From the NCBI RefSeq assembly GCF_020532645.1, contig NZ_JAJAUZ010000039.1, positions 1 to 64,000 of the forward strand: a stretch of DNA of 64,000 bases. The letters are read 5' to 3'. The notes beneath the pieces are model-generated. The model did no database searches, had not been told where the DNA came from, and saw nothing but the letters and a program-made list of their open reading frames with translations. Position 1 is the first letter of the stretch; every line of letters begins with the position of its first letter. The stretch is from Streptomyces bambusae (GTDB taxonomy: Bacteria > Actinomycetota > Actinomycetes > Streptomycetales > Streptomycetaceae). Shown here in pieces: positions 7,143 to 16,400 of this stretch. The translations under genes and the position numbers were made by a program.

Positions 7143-8390
7143 CTACAGGTCATTGAGGGAAAATCGGCTGCTCATGCCGCGAAGCTTCTGACGAGTCAAC
7201 TCGCGTTCCGAGTAGATGATCTGACGAAGCGTCGAACGCGCGATCGGGTGATTCCGGACCAGCTGCGGAGCGAGGGCTTCGGCCGTCTCCAGCTCGGTCA
7301 ACGCCTTACTCCGGTTCCCGTCCCACAACCACGCTCGGGCAAGATCCATGTGCAGATGCCCCTGCCGCGACTTCGGCAGAGCCGTGATGCGGTTCGGATC
7401 GGCACCGCGGGCAAGTCGCAGCGCTTCACGCTGGTTGTTCATCTCCAGGTTCACGCTGATCTGGTGGATCTGCACGTTGCCAGTGGAGAACGTCACCGAG
7501 TGCCGATCGAACGGCTCGGGGCCCTCGCCCGCATCCATGCGCTGCGCAGCCTCGGCCGCGTACCCGATGCGGGTGTGCGCCTCGTCGCGGCGGCCGGCGC
7601 GGGCCGCCGACACCGCCGAGCGCAGTTGAATGGCCCCCCAGACACGCAGCGCGAGCGGGTCACCGCTGTCGTACAGCTCCTGAATGCCGGCGAGCGCCTT
7701 GTCCGCGAGGGCGAGGGCGTCCTCGTAGTCCGCCGTGGCCCACATGTCCCACACGCGCATCCAGTCCGCTACGGCCGGCAGGAGCGGGTCCCCGGAACGC
7801 TGAGCGGCCCACACGGCCCGCTCGCAGGAGAGCGCGACCAGCTCGGCCTGGCCGAGGGCGTGCGCTGCGGTGTGGGTGAACTTGCAGGCGACGGCGTACA
7901 CCCCGAAGGCCTCCTCCTGCTCCTGGCCGGCGGAGTTCTCGGCAAGGGCGCGGGACTCGCGCAGCACATCGGGGATCTCGCGGAGGATCGCAGTGTTGGC
8001 GGCGGCGTCACGCAGGCGGTGCAGGCGCTGCATGTCCCGCCACAGGTCGGCGGAGGGACGGGGAGCGCCGTCGAACACCGGCGTGAGGTCGTAGCGCCGC
8101 AGTTCCCGCATGATCGAGGCCGCGGCGGCGTGCCAACCACGGTCGGCCTCCGGTGGAACGCCAGTGTACGGACGTGGGACCAGGTCGTTTGGATGGCAGT
8201 GGAGGGCAGACGCCAGCGCACTGATCAGCGTGGCTCGGTCCAGCTCGATGCGGCCCTTTTCCACCCGCGAGACCCACGCCTGCGTCTTGCCGACCGCGGC
8301 GGCCAGATCGGCCTGCGTCAGGCCAACGTCGAGGCGGCGCCGACGTACGCGCCGGCCGATGGCCTCCTGCTCTTCAACCTCGGGCATCAC
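7143..8390 (-). CDS. XRE regulator with C-terminal TPR-like repeats
   Basis: 415 aa. Residues 8-68 are an HTH_3 domain (VGLTQADLAAAVGKTQAWVSR, then a CHPNDLVP end). Residues 80-400 are helical repeats typical of the TPR-type sensor half of RRNPP-like and streptomycete XRE regulators (e.g. EEAFGVYAVACKFTHTAAHAL, DYEDALALADKALAG). GTG (8390) and ATG (8387) starts are adjacent after GGAGACGGAG. Such proteins usually sense a peptide or small molecule and control adjacent genes. It heads the leftward accessory operon (8390 to 5572), so it probably regulates that operon rather than lysis. Confidence 0.8.
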   Translation of the reverse strand: MMPEVEEQEAIGRRVRRRRLDVGLTQADLAAAVGKTQAWVSRVEKGRIELDRATLISALASALHCHPNDLVPRPYTGVPPEADRGWHAAAASIMRELRRYDLTPVFDGAPRPSADLWRDMQRLHRLRDAAANTAILREIPDVLRESRALAENSAGQEQEEAFGVYAVACKFTHTAAHALGQAELVALSCERAVWAAQRSGDPLLPAVADWMRVWDMWATADYEDALALADKALAGIQELYDSGDPLALRVWGAIQLRSAVSAARAGRRDEAHTRIGYAAEAAQRMDAGEGPEPFDRHSVTFSTGNVQIHQISVNLEMNNQREALRLARGADPNRITALPKSRQGHLHMDLARAWLWDGNRSKALTELETAEALAPQLVRNHPIARSTLRQIIYSERELTRQKLRGMSSRFSLNDL

Positions 8391-8482
8391 GAACTCCGTC
8401 TCCTGTGCTCTGCTCTGGACGGTACTCGTAAGCTGCTGTGGCGGTAGACCCTTCTCACTGGTCGGTCCCGGACGCGACGAAG

Positions 8483-8517
8483 CGCCCCCTCCCGGCCCGA
8501 AGGCACGGAAGGGGGCG
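8483..8517 (-). terminator. Terminator after tail-fibre gene
   Basis: CGCCCCCT (8483-8490) pairs with AGGGGGCG (8510-8517), 15 bp beyond the tail-fibre stop codon. It separates the late operon from the accessory operon. No other feature is seen in 8391-8531 apart from presumed promoter sequence for the XRE-TPR gene. Confidence 0.6.
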
Positions 8518-8531
8518 GGTGGGGCGGCGGC

Positions 8532-10691
8532 TCAGTGGGGCATCAGCTCACGGATCGCGGCCGTGATCCTGCGCGCAAGGTACACGTGCCCCGCGTCGGT
8601 CGGATGGACGGCGTCACCTCCCACGTACGCGGCCACGGCCGCGGTGATGAACGGGCCGTGCGTCGCCACCAGGGCGCCGGTCCCGTCGTAGCACGAGCCG
8701 GTCAGCGGGCTGATGAACGGAATCCCCGCGGCGGCCGCCGCCGTCCTCAAGGTGGCGTCCGTGTTCGTCTGCCCCGCAGCCGGCGTCCCGGTCGGCGACC
8801 AGCAGCCGATCACGAACATCTCGCAGGACGGGAGCCCCGCCTTCAGCGCCGCGTACAGGCTCGCCGCGGCCGTCGCGATCTGCCCCTGGTCGCCCGCGCT
8901 GTCGTTGTAGCCGCCCCAGATGATTAGCCGGGTCGGCGCCCACGGGATCACGTCGATCGGCGCCCGCGTACCGAACGTGGCGGTGCTGCCCGCGGTGATG
9001 TACCCGGTGCTGCCCAGGGCCTGGTTCCACGCGTCCGTGCAGCCCAGGTACCGGGCCGTCCGGGCGAACCAGGTACCGGCGCCGCCTGCCGTGTTCATGC
9101 TGGAGCCGCCGGGGAGGCTGTCGCCGAGGACCATCAGCCGGCCGCCCTGCGGCGGAACCCGCCACAGGGTCGCGGTCGGCGGCAGGTAGATCCCGCCGAA
9201 GGGGACGACGGCGAAATCCATCCTGATGAGGCGCGGCGCCGCCGAGCCGAGGTTCACCGTCATGAAGTGGGTGTTGCCCGGCGTGCTGCCGCCGACGGGC
9301 TGCATCAGGTCGGTGACGCGCCGGCCGTCGATGCTCAGCCGGTAGTGCCCTGCGCTCTGGAAGTTGAAGCGGAGCTGGAACTCGGGCGCGTCGGTGCCGA
9401 ATTCGAGCGACCAGATCGACTGCGAGCTGCTGAACGATCCGCGCGTGTTCGGGTAGCGGCTGGTCGGCAGGATGTACGTGTTGTCGGGGCTGCCGGAGCC
9501 GATTTGGAAGCCGCCGGCGCCGAGGAGCGAGAAGTTCCCGGTGACGTCGCTGCCGCTCAGTGCCACCCCGGGCGGGGCGAACTTGAGGTAGGTCGGTGTC
9601 GGCGTGCTGGTCTGCGCGACCCCGATGGTCGGCGCCGCGCCGGCGTACAGGGTGTCCACGGGCACCGGATCCGGCAGGTGCCGGCGGAGCCATGCACCGG
9701 TGGCCCCGGGCGCGGTGCCGTCCGAGATGATGCCGGTCAGATTCAGTGCGGTCAGCAGCGACGTCAGCGCCGTTCCGTCCGCCCGCGATCCGCTGACCGT
9801 CTGCCGGGTGACCGGTGTGGCCCCATACAGGCCGACGGTGTTGGCCGTGCCGTTCAGGACGTGCCGGACCGTGCTGGCCGCGCCCTCGACCCGCAGCTCG
9901 TCGTCGATGATCCGTGCGAGACCGTTGGAGTTGAGGCCGGAGAGGAACGCGGTCCCACCCTCGATGGCGGACACGCGGGTCAGGAGGTCGCCGAGGTAGT
10001 TGTCGAGGGCCTGCCCGGACGCCACCGGGTACGAAGCTGCCTGCGCCGCATCGGCCTTGGCCTGCGCGCCCGCCGGGGTCTCCGCGCCGATCGACGCAGG
10101 CGAGACCGGGTCCGAGCCGCCCGAGGCGTGCGTGTCCGCGTGCGGGGTCGGTGTCCGGGCGTTCGTGGTCGTCGGGTCCGTCGAGCGGAGCGCAATGGTC
10201 GCGCCCGCGCCGGCCGCGCCGAGGGGCGGCTGCGGGCCCTGCGGCCCTGTCTCGCCCTGCGGTCCTGTCGGGCCGGTTGCGCCTGTTGCTCCGGTGGGTC
10301 CCTGGGGGCCGGTTGCCCCGGTGGGCCCGGCCGCGCCGCGCACGTAGCCGGGCAGGCCCGGGTCGGCGACGACCAGGTCGAGGATGTCGAGGTCCCCCGC
10401 CCCGGACGGCACCTCGAACGTGCGGCGCCGAACCGGCACCCCGCCGACCGACTCGACCAGCCGGTAGTACCGGCCCGTGGCAGGCTCGATGCCCGGCTCG
10501 TCGGTCGGGATCAGAGCGATCGACCACACCCCGCCGGTGACGGTCACCGGGTGGTCCGGGGCGGCCAGCAGCCGGTTGCCGGCCTCGTCCGTCCACCGGC
10601 GGGGCATCGCGGACAGGGTGACGGTCACGTCGGCCGCGGCCGCGTCGGTGAACAGGTCGTGGACGGTCCCGGTGACCGTACGTCGGGCCAC
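8532..10691 (-). CDS. Tail fibre: beta N-domain, collagen-like repeat, SGNH-hydrolase C-domain
   Basis: 719 aa, GTG start after GAAGGGAG. Residues 1-115 form a beta-rich attachment domain. About 118-155 is a collagen-like Gly-x-y run (GPTGATGPQGPTGATG…). Residues 165-500 are beta-rich with a trimeric-fibre feel (HADTHASGGSDPVSPASIGA is a common tail-fibre motif). About 515-719 is an SGNH/GDSL hydrolase: block I VLGDS (Ser near 525), GGYND, and DAVHPTDAGH with catalytic Asp/His near 693/696. The likely role is host-surface recognition plus deacetylation/esterase trimming of surface glycan. It is the last late gene, where receptor-binding proteins often lie. Confidence 0.88.
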   Translation of the reverse strand: MARRTVTGTVHDLFTDAAAADVTVTLSAMPRRWTDEAGNRLLAAPDHPVTVTGGVWSIALIPTDEPGIEPATGRYYRLVESVGGVPVRRRTFEVPSGAGDLDILDLVVADPGLPGYVRGAAGPTGATGPQGPTGATGATGPTGPQGETGPQGPQPPLGAAGAGATIALRSTDPTTTNARTPTPHADTHASGGSDPVSPASIGAETPAGAQAKADAAQAASYPVASGQALDNYLGDLLTRVSAIEGGTAFLSGLNSNGLARIIDDELRVEGAASTVRHVLNGTANTVGLYGATPVTRQTVSGSRADGTALTSLLTALNLTGIISDGTAPGATGAWLRRHLPDPVPVDTLYAGAAPTIGVAQTSTPTPTYLKFAPPGVALSGSDVTGNFSLLGAGGFQIGSGSPDNTYILPTSRYPNTRGSFSSSQSIWSLEFGTDAPEFQLRFNFQSAGHYRLSIDGRRVTDLMQPVGGSTPGNTHFMTVNLGSAAPRLIRMDFAVVPFGGIYLPPTATLWRVPPQGGRLMVLGDSLPGGSSMNTAGGAGTWFARTARYLGCTDAWNQALGSTGYITAGSTATFGTRAPIDVIPWAPTRLIIWGGYNDSAGDQGQIATAAASLYAALKAGLPSCEMFVIGCWSPTGTPAAGQTNTDATLRTAAAAAGIPFISPLTGSCYDGTGALVATHGPFITAAVAAYVGGDAVHPTDAGHVYLARRITAAIRELMPH

Positions 10692-10703
10692 GATGGGCTC
10701 CCT

Positions 10704-11075
10704 TCAGTCGATCGAGTACGGCCGCAGCTCGGCCGGGACGGTCTCAGGCTCCAGCCCCGCCTGCCGGAGCCGCTGATTCGCGCGCTTGACGATGCCGAGG
10801 GCCTGCCGGAGCATCCGCAGGAGGGACGACTCGCGGGCCGCGGCCTGCTGGACTTCCGACTTGAGCAGGCCGACCTCGTCCTCCAGCGCGAGGACCCGGC
10901 GGTTGAACTCCGTCCAGATCTCCGGGGACACCGCCAGCTGCCCGGGCTGCTCCGGAGCATCCGCCTCTGCGGCGGCCGAACCCCGGCCCGGCACGGTGAT
11001 TCGGGCCACCAGCACCGAGCCGATCACACCCACCACGGCGATGATCACGCCGAGCACAGAGTCCTCACCGCCCAT
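10704..11075 (-). CDS. Small membrane/coiled-coil protein of the lysis module
   Basis: 123 aa. The start is ATG 11075 with AGAGGGG upstream. One N-terminal helix (VLGVIIAVVGVIGSVLVA) is followed by a Pro/Ala linker and an amphipathic helix (WTEFNRRVLALEDEVGLLKSEV). The layout resembles the TM-plus-coiled-coil proteins encoded beside actinophage lysins. It could be an accessory holin, spanin-like factor or anti-holin. It overlaps the preceding membrane gene by 11 nt. Confidence 0.6.
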   Translation of the reverse strand: MGGEDSVLGVIIAVVGVIGSVLVARITVPGRGSAAAEADAPEQPGQLAVSPEIWTEFNRRVLALEDEVGLLKSEVQQAAARESSLLRMLRQALGIVKRANQRLRQAGLEPETVPAELRPYSID

Positions 11076-11499
11076 GGGGCACCCCTCTTTCGCACGTGCA
11101 GCGGCGCGCACCACCCCCTGTGAGCCTGCCAATGATCCAGACCAGGACCACGACCACGCCCAGCACGGGCACAGACGCCCAGGCGGGCTCGTAGGCACCC
11201 GTGACGGCGGCCGCGACGTACGCCAGCCCCCAGATCAACGGCGGGCCCACCGCCGCGGCGAACCCGGGCGCGTCCCGGCCGGGCCGGAGCAGCGCGGTGA
11301 CGAGGCAGATCGCCCCGCAGGCGATCCACACGGCGCCCCACGCCTCCAGGCACATGACCCGCAGGATCGGGGACGCCGCCGCGGTGAGGCCGGGCCGGTC
11401 GGTCACGAGCAGGCCGATGCCGTACGTCACCCACCCGGCGCCGGCCACCGCCAGAGCCAGCCCCCGCCACTGGAGGTGCCGCCACAGGGCGGCCAGCAT
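11065..11499 (-). CDS. Four-helix membrane protein of the lysis module
   Basis: 144 aa. The ATG at 11499 overlaps the holin stop (TGATG). Hydrophobic segments lie near GLALAVAGAGWVTYGIGLLV, WGAVWIACGAICLVTALL, LIWGLAYVAAAVTGA and VPVLGVVVVLVWIIG, with a Cys-containing basic tail (ARRCTCERG). Probable role: second holin or holin modulator; no family recognised. Confidence 0.6.
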   Translation of the reverse strand: MLAALWRHLQWRGLALAVAGAGWVTYGIGLLVTDRPGLTAAASPILRVMCLEAWGAVWIACGAICLVTALLRPGRDAPGFAAAVGPPLIWGLAYVAAAVTGAYEPAWASVPVLGVVVVLVWIIGRLTGGGARRCTCERGVPHGR

Positions 11500-11762
11500 C
11501 ACACCCCTCGGACGGTCGAGGCGCTATTCGGGTCGCCGACGAGCCGCGCGAACAGCCCCTTGAGGAGGGTGCCGCCAGCGACGATCGCGGCCACGCCAGC
11601 GGACTCCCAGAAGCTTGTCTTCAGCATGTCGGCCGGTCCGGACGCGATGAGGACGCCGCCGAGGGCGGTTGCGCCGGTCCACAGGACTCGCTCGGTGAGG
11701 TCCTTCGCGTACGTTGCGCCGGTCTTCAGGATGACGTCGGTGGAGGGGAATCGGTCGGTCAT
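11499..11762 (-). CDS. Holin (r1t-like)
   Basis: 87 aa with a near-perfect GAAGGAGAAACCCT-ATG start. Two hydrophobic helices (VLWTGATALGGVLIASG and SAGVAAIVAGGTLLKGLFA) precede GDPNSAS, which resembles the GNPGTAS-type ending of r1t-family holins. It directly follows the endolysin gene, so it is the best candidate for the pore that times lysis. Confidence 0.75.
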   Translation of the reverse strand: MTDRFPSTDVILKTGATYAKDLTERVLWTGATALGGVLIASGPADMLKTSFWESAGVAAIVAGGTLLKGLFARLVGDPNSASTVRGV

Positions 11763-11782
11763 AGGGTTTCTCCTTCGGTGAG

Positions 11783-12730
11783 TTACTGCACCATGCGCGC
11801 AGCGATGAGGTCGGCCGCCGCGGTAGCGAGGGGGCCGGACAGCTTCCGGGCGAGCTGCTCGATCTGCTCGTCCGTAAGGCCGTGAGTCTGGAGCTGCTCC
11901 ACCCGCGCCGAGAGCGCGCCAAGCTTCGTGTTCAGGGCCGCGACGGATCCGGCGGTGTCCCGTAGGTACGCGTACGCGTCGCGCGGGTCGGTCTTGCCGT
12001 CGGGCAGCTTGCCCTTGTAGCTGTGCACGGACAGCGCGATCTTCGCCAGCTCGGCCTGAGTCAGAGCCATGTCGGGGTCCTCCGTTGCGGTGCCGGTCGC
12101 GTGGGCGAGGACCCGCGCGAAATCAAGGTCACCCGGGTCGCCATGCGCGTTCTCCGGGACATGTTGGTGGCCCAGCCACCCGTAGTAGGCGCTCCATTCG
12201 GCGCCCGTGAGGCGGACGCCGTTCGCGCCGTATGAACCGCCTGTCTGGCCCTTCTTGTAGGCCTTCCACGTCACGGTGGACTGCATCTTGATGCCGTGCT
12301 GGTCGTGCGCCCACCGGACGATCCGGCCCAGCTCGGCGAGCGCCCAGTCCGGGGCGTCCGGCCAGAACAGGTAGTCCACGCCCGCACGGGCGCCGTCCCA
12401 CGTCTCCGCGTTCCGCTCATCGCAGGTGCCGACCAGCTCGAACTGCACGGCGTTCGCCGTGTTGGTCTCGACACCGCCAGCGAGGTTCACCAGAGCGCGG
12501 CTGGAGACGTCGAAGTCGAAGTGCTGGAACACCCGCAGCTTCAGGGCCTGGATGTCCGGCAGCAGCGTGAAGGTGGGGGCGTCCCGGCCGCCCCGGTAGC
12601 CCGGCACGGTGCGGCCTTCGGTGGTGTGGACGACGCCGACGTTCGACTCCATCGCAGTGCCCGGCCAGTCGTCCTGGAACCAGAGGCTGAGGTCGGCGCC
12701 GGGGTACTTCTGCGGTCCGGTCTTGGCCAT
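11783..12730 (-). CDS. Endolysin: N-acetylmuramoyl-L-alanine amidase
   Basis: 315 aa from ATG 12730, overlapping the upstream stop (TGATG). The N-terminal Amidase_2/PGRP-like domain spans about 10-205: VGVVHTTEGRT supplies zinc ligand His35, and GHQHVPENAHGDPGDLDF supplies His188/196 and Asp198-type ligands. A linker and a helical C-terminal region (ALNTKLGALSARVEQLQ) with an amphipathic end may bind the membrane or wall or drive oligomerisation. There is no signal peptide, consistent with holin-dependent release. It cleaves the amide between MurNAc and the stem peptide. Confidence 0.9.
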   Translation of the reverse strand: MAKTGPQKYPGADLSLWFQDDWPGTAMESNVGVVHTTEGRTVPGYRGGRDAPTFTLLPDIQALKLRVFQHFDFDVSSRALVNLAGGVETNTANAVQFELVGTCDERNAETWDGARAGVDYLFWPDAPDWALAELGRIVRWAHDQHGIKMQSTVTWKAYKKGQTGGSYGANGVRLTGAEWSAYYGWLGHQHVPENAHGDPGDLDFARVLAHATGTATEDPDMALTQAELAKIALSVHSYKGKLPDGKTDPRDAYAYLRDTAGSVAALNTKLGALSARVEQLQTHGLTDEQIEQLARKLSGPLATAAADLIAARMVQ

Positions 12731-12888
12731 CAGTGACCCGCCCAGTGCCAGGTGCCGCCCCGGAGCTCGACAGCCTTCGTGACGATCGCGGTTCGGCACG
12801 CGTACGCCTGCCTGCCGTTCTCGCGGGCTGGGGTCCCGTGGCTGACGTAGGGGACGATGTCGCCGACGCGCGGCGGTGGATGCTGCAT
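12730..12888 (-). CDS. 52-aa conserved actinophage-type protein upstream of lysin
   Basis: ATG at 12888 has GGAGG 6 nt upstream; its TGA overlaps the endolysin ATG. The sequence VGDIVPYVSHGTPARENGRQ followed by CRTAIVT and LRGGTWHWAG resembles a short beta protein often found in Streptomyces phages and prophages near tail genes (recalled, not searched). Function unknown; probably translationally coupled to the endolysin. Confidence 0.65.
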   Translation of the reverse strand: MQHPPPRVGDIVPYVSHGTPARENGRQAYACRTAIVTKAVELRGGTWHWAGH

Positions 12889-12906
12889 GAGGGCCTCCAG
12901 GCACAG

Positions 12907-12935
12907 AAAAACCCCGGGCCAGAGCGGCCGCGGGG
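12907..12935 (-). terminator. Intrinsic terminator with U-tract before lysis genes
   Basis: On the minus strand CCCCGCGGCC-loop-GGCCCGGGG forms a stem with one bulge and is followed by TTTTT (complement of 12907-12911). It lies between a minor tail gene (stop 12952) and the 52-aa gene, so it may dampen transcription into the lysis module. This is one of the few T-run terminators here. Confidence 0.65.
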
Positions 12936-12951
12936 ACGAAGGGCAGAACGA

Positions 12952-13434
12952 TCAGACGTACTCGTACACGCAGTACAGGTTCATCGAGTCGCCGGTTCCC
13001 CAGGCGAAAGGCCGCGTGGCGTTCCACTCGGTGGGCGTCGCGCCCGTCGATGTCGTCGGTGAGATCGGCATGATCACCGTGCCCGCCTGGAAAATCCTGC
13101 TGACGCCCGGGTAGTAGTTGGCGCCGGAGTCCAAGCCGATCGCGCTCCCCGCGTACATCGCCGTATCGATGGCCCGCGACGCGGCGTTGACGGGCAGCGA
13201 GAACGCATGCTGACCGCCACCCCACGTCGTGGTCGAGCCCCCTTTCAGGGACACCCAGACGTGGCACAGGCCGCCCTGCATCGCGTACCGGCCCTCCAGC
13301 GACCCGTTGCCGAGGCTCGGGGCCGCACCAGACGTCGACGTCCACACCACGTTGTACGACGTCGGGATGCTGGAGATCAGATCGAGACGCTGCGTCGTCA
13401 GCCGCTGCCCGGCCAGCCAGCCAGTGAAGGCCAT
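12952..13434 (-). CDS. Minor tail/baseplate-type structural protein
   Basis: 160 aa, start decided by GTAGGAGG before ATG. Beta-rich sequence rich in Ser/Thr/Gly/Trp (MAFTGWLAGQRLTTQRLDL opening; HVWVSLKGGSTTTWGGGQHA), as in streptomycete phage proteins encoded just after the large minor tail protein. A sugar-binding jelly-roll is possible but not demonstrable by eye. Confidence 0.6.
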   Translation of the reverse strand: MAFTGWLAGQRLTTQRLDLISSIPTSYNVVWTSTSGAAPSLGNGSLEGRYAMQGGLCHVWVSLKGGSTTTWGGGQHAFSLPVNAASRAIDTAMYAGSAIGLDSGANYYPGVSRIFQAGTVIMPISPTTSTGATPTEWNATRPFAWGTGDSMNLYCVYEYV

Positions 13435-13450
13435 GAGCTACCTCCTACTC

Positions 13451-16400
13451 CTACAGAGCGGTGATGGTCGGCGTAGCGAGCCGCACGTCGGTCCCGGCCG
13501 ACTGGGTCTTGACGATCCCGTTCACGGCCCGCGTCACCGTGATGCGCTGCGGTGTCGGCACGATCACGTCGTCGAACCTGAACTCGACGCCCGTGTTGGT
13601 GTTGCCGGACAGGGCCACCGCGCCCACCCCGACCGCCCCCGATTCGATCGTCGAGCTGGTGATCGTGCGGTCGATCTGCCAGGCCGCCGGCTCCGCGCCA
13701 GTGATCGGCCAGGCCTTCGCGAGGACCCGGTGCCCGATCAGCCGGGCCCGGATACGGAACTGGTCGCCGGCCGAGTACGTGAAGCCCAGCGACACGTTCG
13801 CGTCGATCTGCGTTGAGCCTCGGCAGACGGCCAGGTTCGTATTCCCGCCCGTCGTGAAATGGAGACGAACGCGGTAGTGATCAGTCGTGTTCAGGTAGCG
13901 GAGCAGCACACACGGCGTCTGCGAGCCGCCGGTCGAGGTCTGCGACACGGCCACCGTCGCCAGGATCTCCGCGTCTCGGCACTCCTCGGCCACGGTCTGC
14001 GCCCGCAGCGTGGTCTGCGACGAGGAGATCGTCACCACGCCCCGCCCAGACGCCACCGACCGCTCCGAGTTCGAACCGCCGGCCAGCACCCACGAGTGCC
14101 CGTCCGTCGCCGTCCCCCACGAGCCGGCCGCCACCGTCCGCGTGTAGGTGTCGAGGAGCAGCTCGGCGGCCGCCGACGCGGTCACCACCTCACCACCCAC
14201 TCGCAGGTCGAGCGGGTAGTCCGCCGGGTCCTGCGCCCCTTCCCCGTGCCGTGCCGTCTCCTCCTGCACCGTCGCCACGATCAGCGTCGTGTCCGACGAG
14301 GTCGCGTCCCGGCCGAGCACGGACCCGTCGGTGTCCACCCGGCCCAGCTCGGCATCGTCCACCACCCCGACCGTCCACAGCGACCCGGGCGTGCAGTTCA
14401 GGGTGATCACCCACGTGTGGGGCGTCGGCCACGACTCCTCGTAGCCCTCGACGATCAGGTCCACGTCGTCCGGCGACAGCCACGGCGGCAGGTTCGTGAG
14501 CCGGATCAGATCGCCGATCTCCAGCGCGAGCACGTCATCGATCAGGTCGACTGCTTTGTGCAGCAGGATCCTGACCTTGGGGAAGTGCGGCTGCTCCGGA
14601 GTGCCCAGGTGCACCAGCCACCCGGCGATCGGGCCCGTCGTGGAGTCGTCGTACAGCGACAGCTCCGTCTCCTGCGGCCGCGGGCCGGCACCGGCCGGCG
14701 GCGGCGCCGTCGACAGCGGCCCGTCGCCCCGTGTTGCCCGCGCGCTGGAGCCGTTCCTACGCTTCACGGTCATGTCGTTGACGACGTCCGCCAGCCGCTC
14801 CGCCAGCTCCAGCGGCGGCGCGATGTGCCCACCCGACGCGTAGTCCAGCACCAGCCGCGGCGTCTGGTTGTAGAGCGTCGCGCGGTCCCGGTAGAAGAGG
14901 CCGAGACGGTCTGCCCGCTCGTACAGGATCCCGCCGTCGGCCTCCGCGCACTCCTCCAGCAGGGACACGATCGTCGCGATCGGCTGCGGCCCCAGCCGCA
15001 TGGATCCCGTCGTGTAGTCCCCGTCGTCGGTGGTGATGTCGAGGGTCGCGGCCTCCTCCAGGCTGAGGCGCCCGATCCTGGTGATGGCGGTCTCGCCGTT
15101 GTACGCGTCGTCCGCCCCATCGAAGATCAGATTTCCGGGTGCGGCGCCCGGGTGTGGCGTGCCGGTCGCGGCGAAAGCGGCGAGGTGCCCGATACGGATC
15201 CCCTCCAGCGCGGTGCCCCACGTGCCGGTGATGCCGTTCGCGTTGCCGGGCAGGCCGGTGTAGGCGGTGACGACGTACGAGTAGCCGCCGGTCCCGTTGA
15301 TGTCGCGCCACATGCCGACGACCTGGGTGTCGCCGCCGGACGGCGCGGTGAAGATCGCCAATCGGTTCCATCGGTTGAAGAACTGGCTGGTGGCCGCAGC
15401 ATTGTTGAAGGTGGCGTCGACGATGACCGCGTCGGAGGCGTCGCGCAGCTCCATCTTCAGGCCGCCGGTACTGACGTACAGGATCGCCGCGGCCATCCCG
15501 CCCGGGCCGGTCCCGCTCACGTTGACCCGCAGCACCTGGGTGAACCCGGCGGGCGGGGACTGGTCGATGCGGTAGACGCACTCGACCTGCCAGCCGGTGG
15601 CGGTCGTCGCCGGCACCGAGGCCGTCAGCGTCGCCGACGCACCGGCAGCGGGCAGTGCCGCCGAGCCCGGCATCGAATCGTCGGCCCCGAACGTAAAGCC
15701 GGTGACCCTCGCGGACGCGACGCCGGGCAGAGGTGAGGCCACCCGGTTCGCCGCCGGGGCGTCCTCCATCGGCCAGTACGCCAGCGGAGACCCAGACGGG
15801 ATCCGCCTGCGCAGCGCCGATTTCAGGGGCACGGAGCCCTGGGTGAGCCGGTCGAGGATGCCCGCGCCGTGCACGGGCGTTCGGATGAACTGTCCGGCCG
15901 TGTCCCACCGCGGCGGCCCCAGGTTGGTCGCCTCCACGTGTGCCCGGTACTGACGGTTGGTGATCTCCGCGTCCGACGTCGTCGTCCACGGCCGGCCCGC
16001 AGAATCGGTCCACATCGTCGTGCCCGGCGTCAGGCCGCGGAGGTCCGGCGCGGCAACGATCGTCCCGCCGATGCCGGAGCGGACCTCGGCCCGGTGGATC
16101 CGGCCCCGCGTCGGGTTGAAACCGGACGGCAGCGGCGGCACTTTGAGGTCTGAGGTGCTGGAGAACAGGGTGATCACGCCGAGAGACGTGTCGCTGGCCG
16201 ACCCGATCAGGGTCCACGGGCCGTCGAGGGATTCCGCCCAGTACAGGGCGGCGGTGAACCCGCCGGCGCCGTTGTTGACGTCCAGGGTGCCGCGCAGCGC
16301 CGCCCGGCGCGGCAGCGTGGCGGGCAGCGACAGCGTGTAGAAGAGGCTGTTGCCGCCCGTCGTGCTGAACCGGAGGCTCACGGTGCCCTGACTCACCGAC

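Noticed and set aside
10216..10340. Short-period repeat that could be taken for a CRISPR array
   Set aside because: It encodes the Gly-x-y collagen run of the tail fibre; units are too short and have no spacers.
8614..10596. 660-aa leftward frame within the tail-fibre region
   Set aside because: Alternative frame of the tail-fibre gene; Arg/Gly/His-rich with no motif, whereas the chosen frame has collagen and SGNH signatures.
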